A DNA stretch of 56,048 bases from Thiotrichales bacterium. Lineage in GTDB: Bacteria; Pseudomonadota; Gammaproteobacteria; Thiomicrospirales; Thiomicrospiraceae. The notes under the pieces were generated by a model that was not told the DNA's origin, did not search any database, and saw only the letters and a program-made list of their open reading frames with translations. The position numbers and the translations under genes were made by a program. The DNA is taken from the NCBI GenBank assembly GCA_022759035.1, contig JAEMQD010000058.1, positions 1-56,048 on the forward strand, in the 5' to 3' direction. Below, in pieces: positions 55,013 through 56,048 of this stretch (the first letter of the stretch is position 1; each line of letters opens with the position of its first letter).

Positions 55013-56048
55013 ATGTACGAGTCGTTTTTTGGCCTTAGTGGATTGCCGTTTAAAATCACACCAGATGACCGCGTTTTTTTCGGCGGTGCACAACGTCAAG
55101 AAATGTTGGATGCCTTACTTTACACCATAGAGCGTGGTGAAGGGTTGATTACGGTTATTGGTGAAGTAGGTATTGGTAAAACGACCTTAGCTCGGGCGTT
55201 GGTCAAAAAATTTCCTGAATCGGTTCAAATTATTTCGATTTTTATGCCTAATGTGCAACCCTTAGATATGCTCTATATGATTGCGCAGTCTATCCATCTT
55301 GATGTTGCACCGCATCAACCCAAGTTTGTTATCTTAGAACAATTGCGTGGCTATTTTGTCAAACAACATGAATTGGGTAAGCATACCCTTTTGTTAATCG
55401 ACGAAGCGCAAACAATGCCCGTGGAAACGTTGGAAGAGTTGCGGTTGCTTTCAAACATGCAAACGGATGATTTTAAGCTATTGCAAATTTTGCTTTTTGG
55501 GCAGCCAGAATTAGAAACGATGTTGAATTTGCCCAATGTACGCCAAGTACGCGATCGCATTGTCTATCATATTGGTATTCAACCTTTTTCTGTTGAAGAG
55601 GTCGCTGATTATTTAGAGTTTAGAATGAAAATGGTAGGGTATAAGGGCGAGCGCTTTTTTTCTCCAGAGGTAGCACAAGCCATTTTTGATGTTACAAAAG
55701 GCTTTCCGCGAGCAGTTAACCGTGTCGCCGATCAGGCACTTATGTCTGCATTTGCACAGCAAGTAAAAGAGATCACCGTAAGTCATATTCAAGCGCCGAT
55801 TGTTGCTAGTACCATTCACCTTATTGAGCATAAGGCGAAATTGAAGAATATTGTATTAGTTGTTGGGTTAATGTTAGTTACCTTGTTGCTTGGTTATGTG
55901 CTTGGTAGCTATTTGAATATACATAGCTTGGGCAAGCTTAAAAATGACGCGTCTGTTACTGGTACAGCATCCACTGAAACGCCAGCAGTAAAACCAGCAG
56001 TAAAAAGTGAACTCGAAGTGCCAGCTACGTCTGAGTTGTCGGAGCCTT
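55013..56048 (+). CDS. ExeA/MshM-type AAA ATPase (partial, runs off the window)
   Basis: The first 345 residues of a secretion- or pilus-associated ATPase. MYESFFGLSGLPFKITPDDR is the family start. Walker A is GEVGIGKTT (50-58), Walker B LLLIDEAQ (126-133), and DRIVYHIGIQPFSVEEV follows. A single membrane helix near residues 280-305 (IVLVVGLMLVTLLLGYVLG) leads into a Thr/Ala/Pro-rich, probably periplasmic region that is cut by the window end. ExeA/GspA proteins help place the secretin through peptidoglycan; MshM serves MSHA pili. Downstream genes would decide between them. Confidence 0.88.
   Translation, partial: MYESFFGLSGLPFKITPDDRVFFGGAQRQEMLDALLYTIERGEGLITVIGEVGIGKTTLARALVKKFPESVQIISIFMPNVQPLDMLYMIAQSIHLDVAPHQPKFVILEQLRGYFVKQHELGKHTLLLIDEAQTMPVETLEELRLLSNMQTDDFKLLQILLFGQPELETMLNLPNVRQVRDRIVYHIGIQPFSVEEVADYLEFRMKMVGYKGERFFSPEVAQAIFDVTKGFPRAVNRVADQALMSAFAQQVKEITVSHIQAPIVASTIHLIEHKAKLKNIVLVVGLMLVTLLLGYVLGSYLNIHSLGKLKNDASVTGTASTETPAVKPAVKSELEVPATSELSEP

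Overview
This window is a contiguous piece of a chromosome from a moderately AT-rich Gram-negative bacterium, almost certainly a gammaproteobacterium. The blocks smpB-ratA-rnfH-bamE-fur, queA-tgt-yajC-secD-secF, ribF-ileS-lspA, rimP-nusA-infB-rbfA-truB-rpsO-pnp, rpsF-rpsR-(DUF2232)-rplI-dnaB-alr and rnr-rlmB keep the gene content and much of the order known from Pseudomonas and its relatives. BamE-type and other lipoproteins, an LspA signal peptidase and an E. coli-type AceE confirm a diderm proteobacterium. I cannot name a genus. Nothing in the window looks like a prophage, plasmid, insertion sequence or CRISPR array.

Layout. 1-330: a minus-strand tRNA operon Pro-Arg-His with a strong promoter. 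342-2437: trans-translation (smpB), ratA, rnfH, outer-membrane assembly (bamE) and the iron regulator fur. 2467-8557: queuosine tRNA modification (queA, tgt) with a small lipoprotein gene, then the Sec accessory genes yajC, secD and secF. 8554-11528: prfC, ribF and a cold-shock-like RRM protein. 11655-15015: ileS and lspA. 15035-18390 (minus): an ArsR-type regulator, MltB and a PAS-GGDEF-EAL protein whose enzymatic motifs are eroded. 18580-20491: ctpA protease and a DJ-1/YajL protein. 20488-29643: the transcription/translation block rimP to pnp, containing a small cyclic-nucleotide-binding protein. 29879-31946: leuC and leuD, followed by a truncated transporter remnant. 32319-37259: ribosomal proteins L36 (zinc-independent type), S6, S18 and L9, then dnaB and alr. 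37259-40797: small membrane protein, MATE pump, RppH and a HAD phosphatase. 40942-46705: pyruvate dehydrogenase complex aceE-aceF-lpd. 46779-53353: flavodoxin, thioredoxin-like protein, M48 protease, ketopantoate-reductase-like protein, RNase R and RlmB. 53399-54598 (minus): a ketohexokinase-like PfkB kinase fused to a Rieske [2Fe-2S] domain. 54599-55012: a very AT-rich intergenic region with two perfect DnaA boxes and several palindromes. 55013 to the end: a partial ExeA/MshM-type AAA ATPase.

Most genes are core housekeeping genes for translation, RNA processing and decay, protein export and central carbon metabolism. The most unusual items are the kinase-Rieske fusion with its 16-bp palindromic putative operator; the DnaA-box-bearing AT-rich gap beside it; a leader pseudoknot directly upstream of the rpsO ribosome binding site; a promoter followed at once by a terminator hairpin before rimP; an anti-Shine-Dalgarno element in the rpsF leader; the degenerate, FimX-like c-di-GMP protein; and the decayed OFA-family transporter beside leuD. 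All calls come from reading the sequence and recalled family knowledge; no database search was run.
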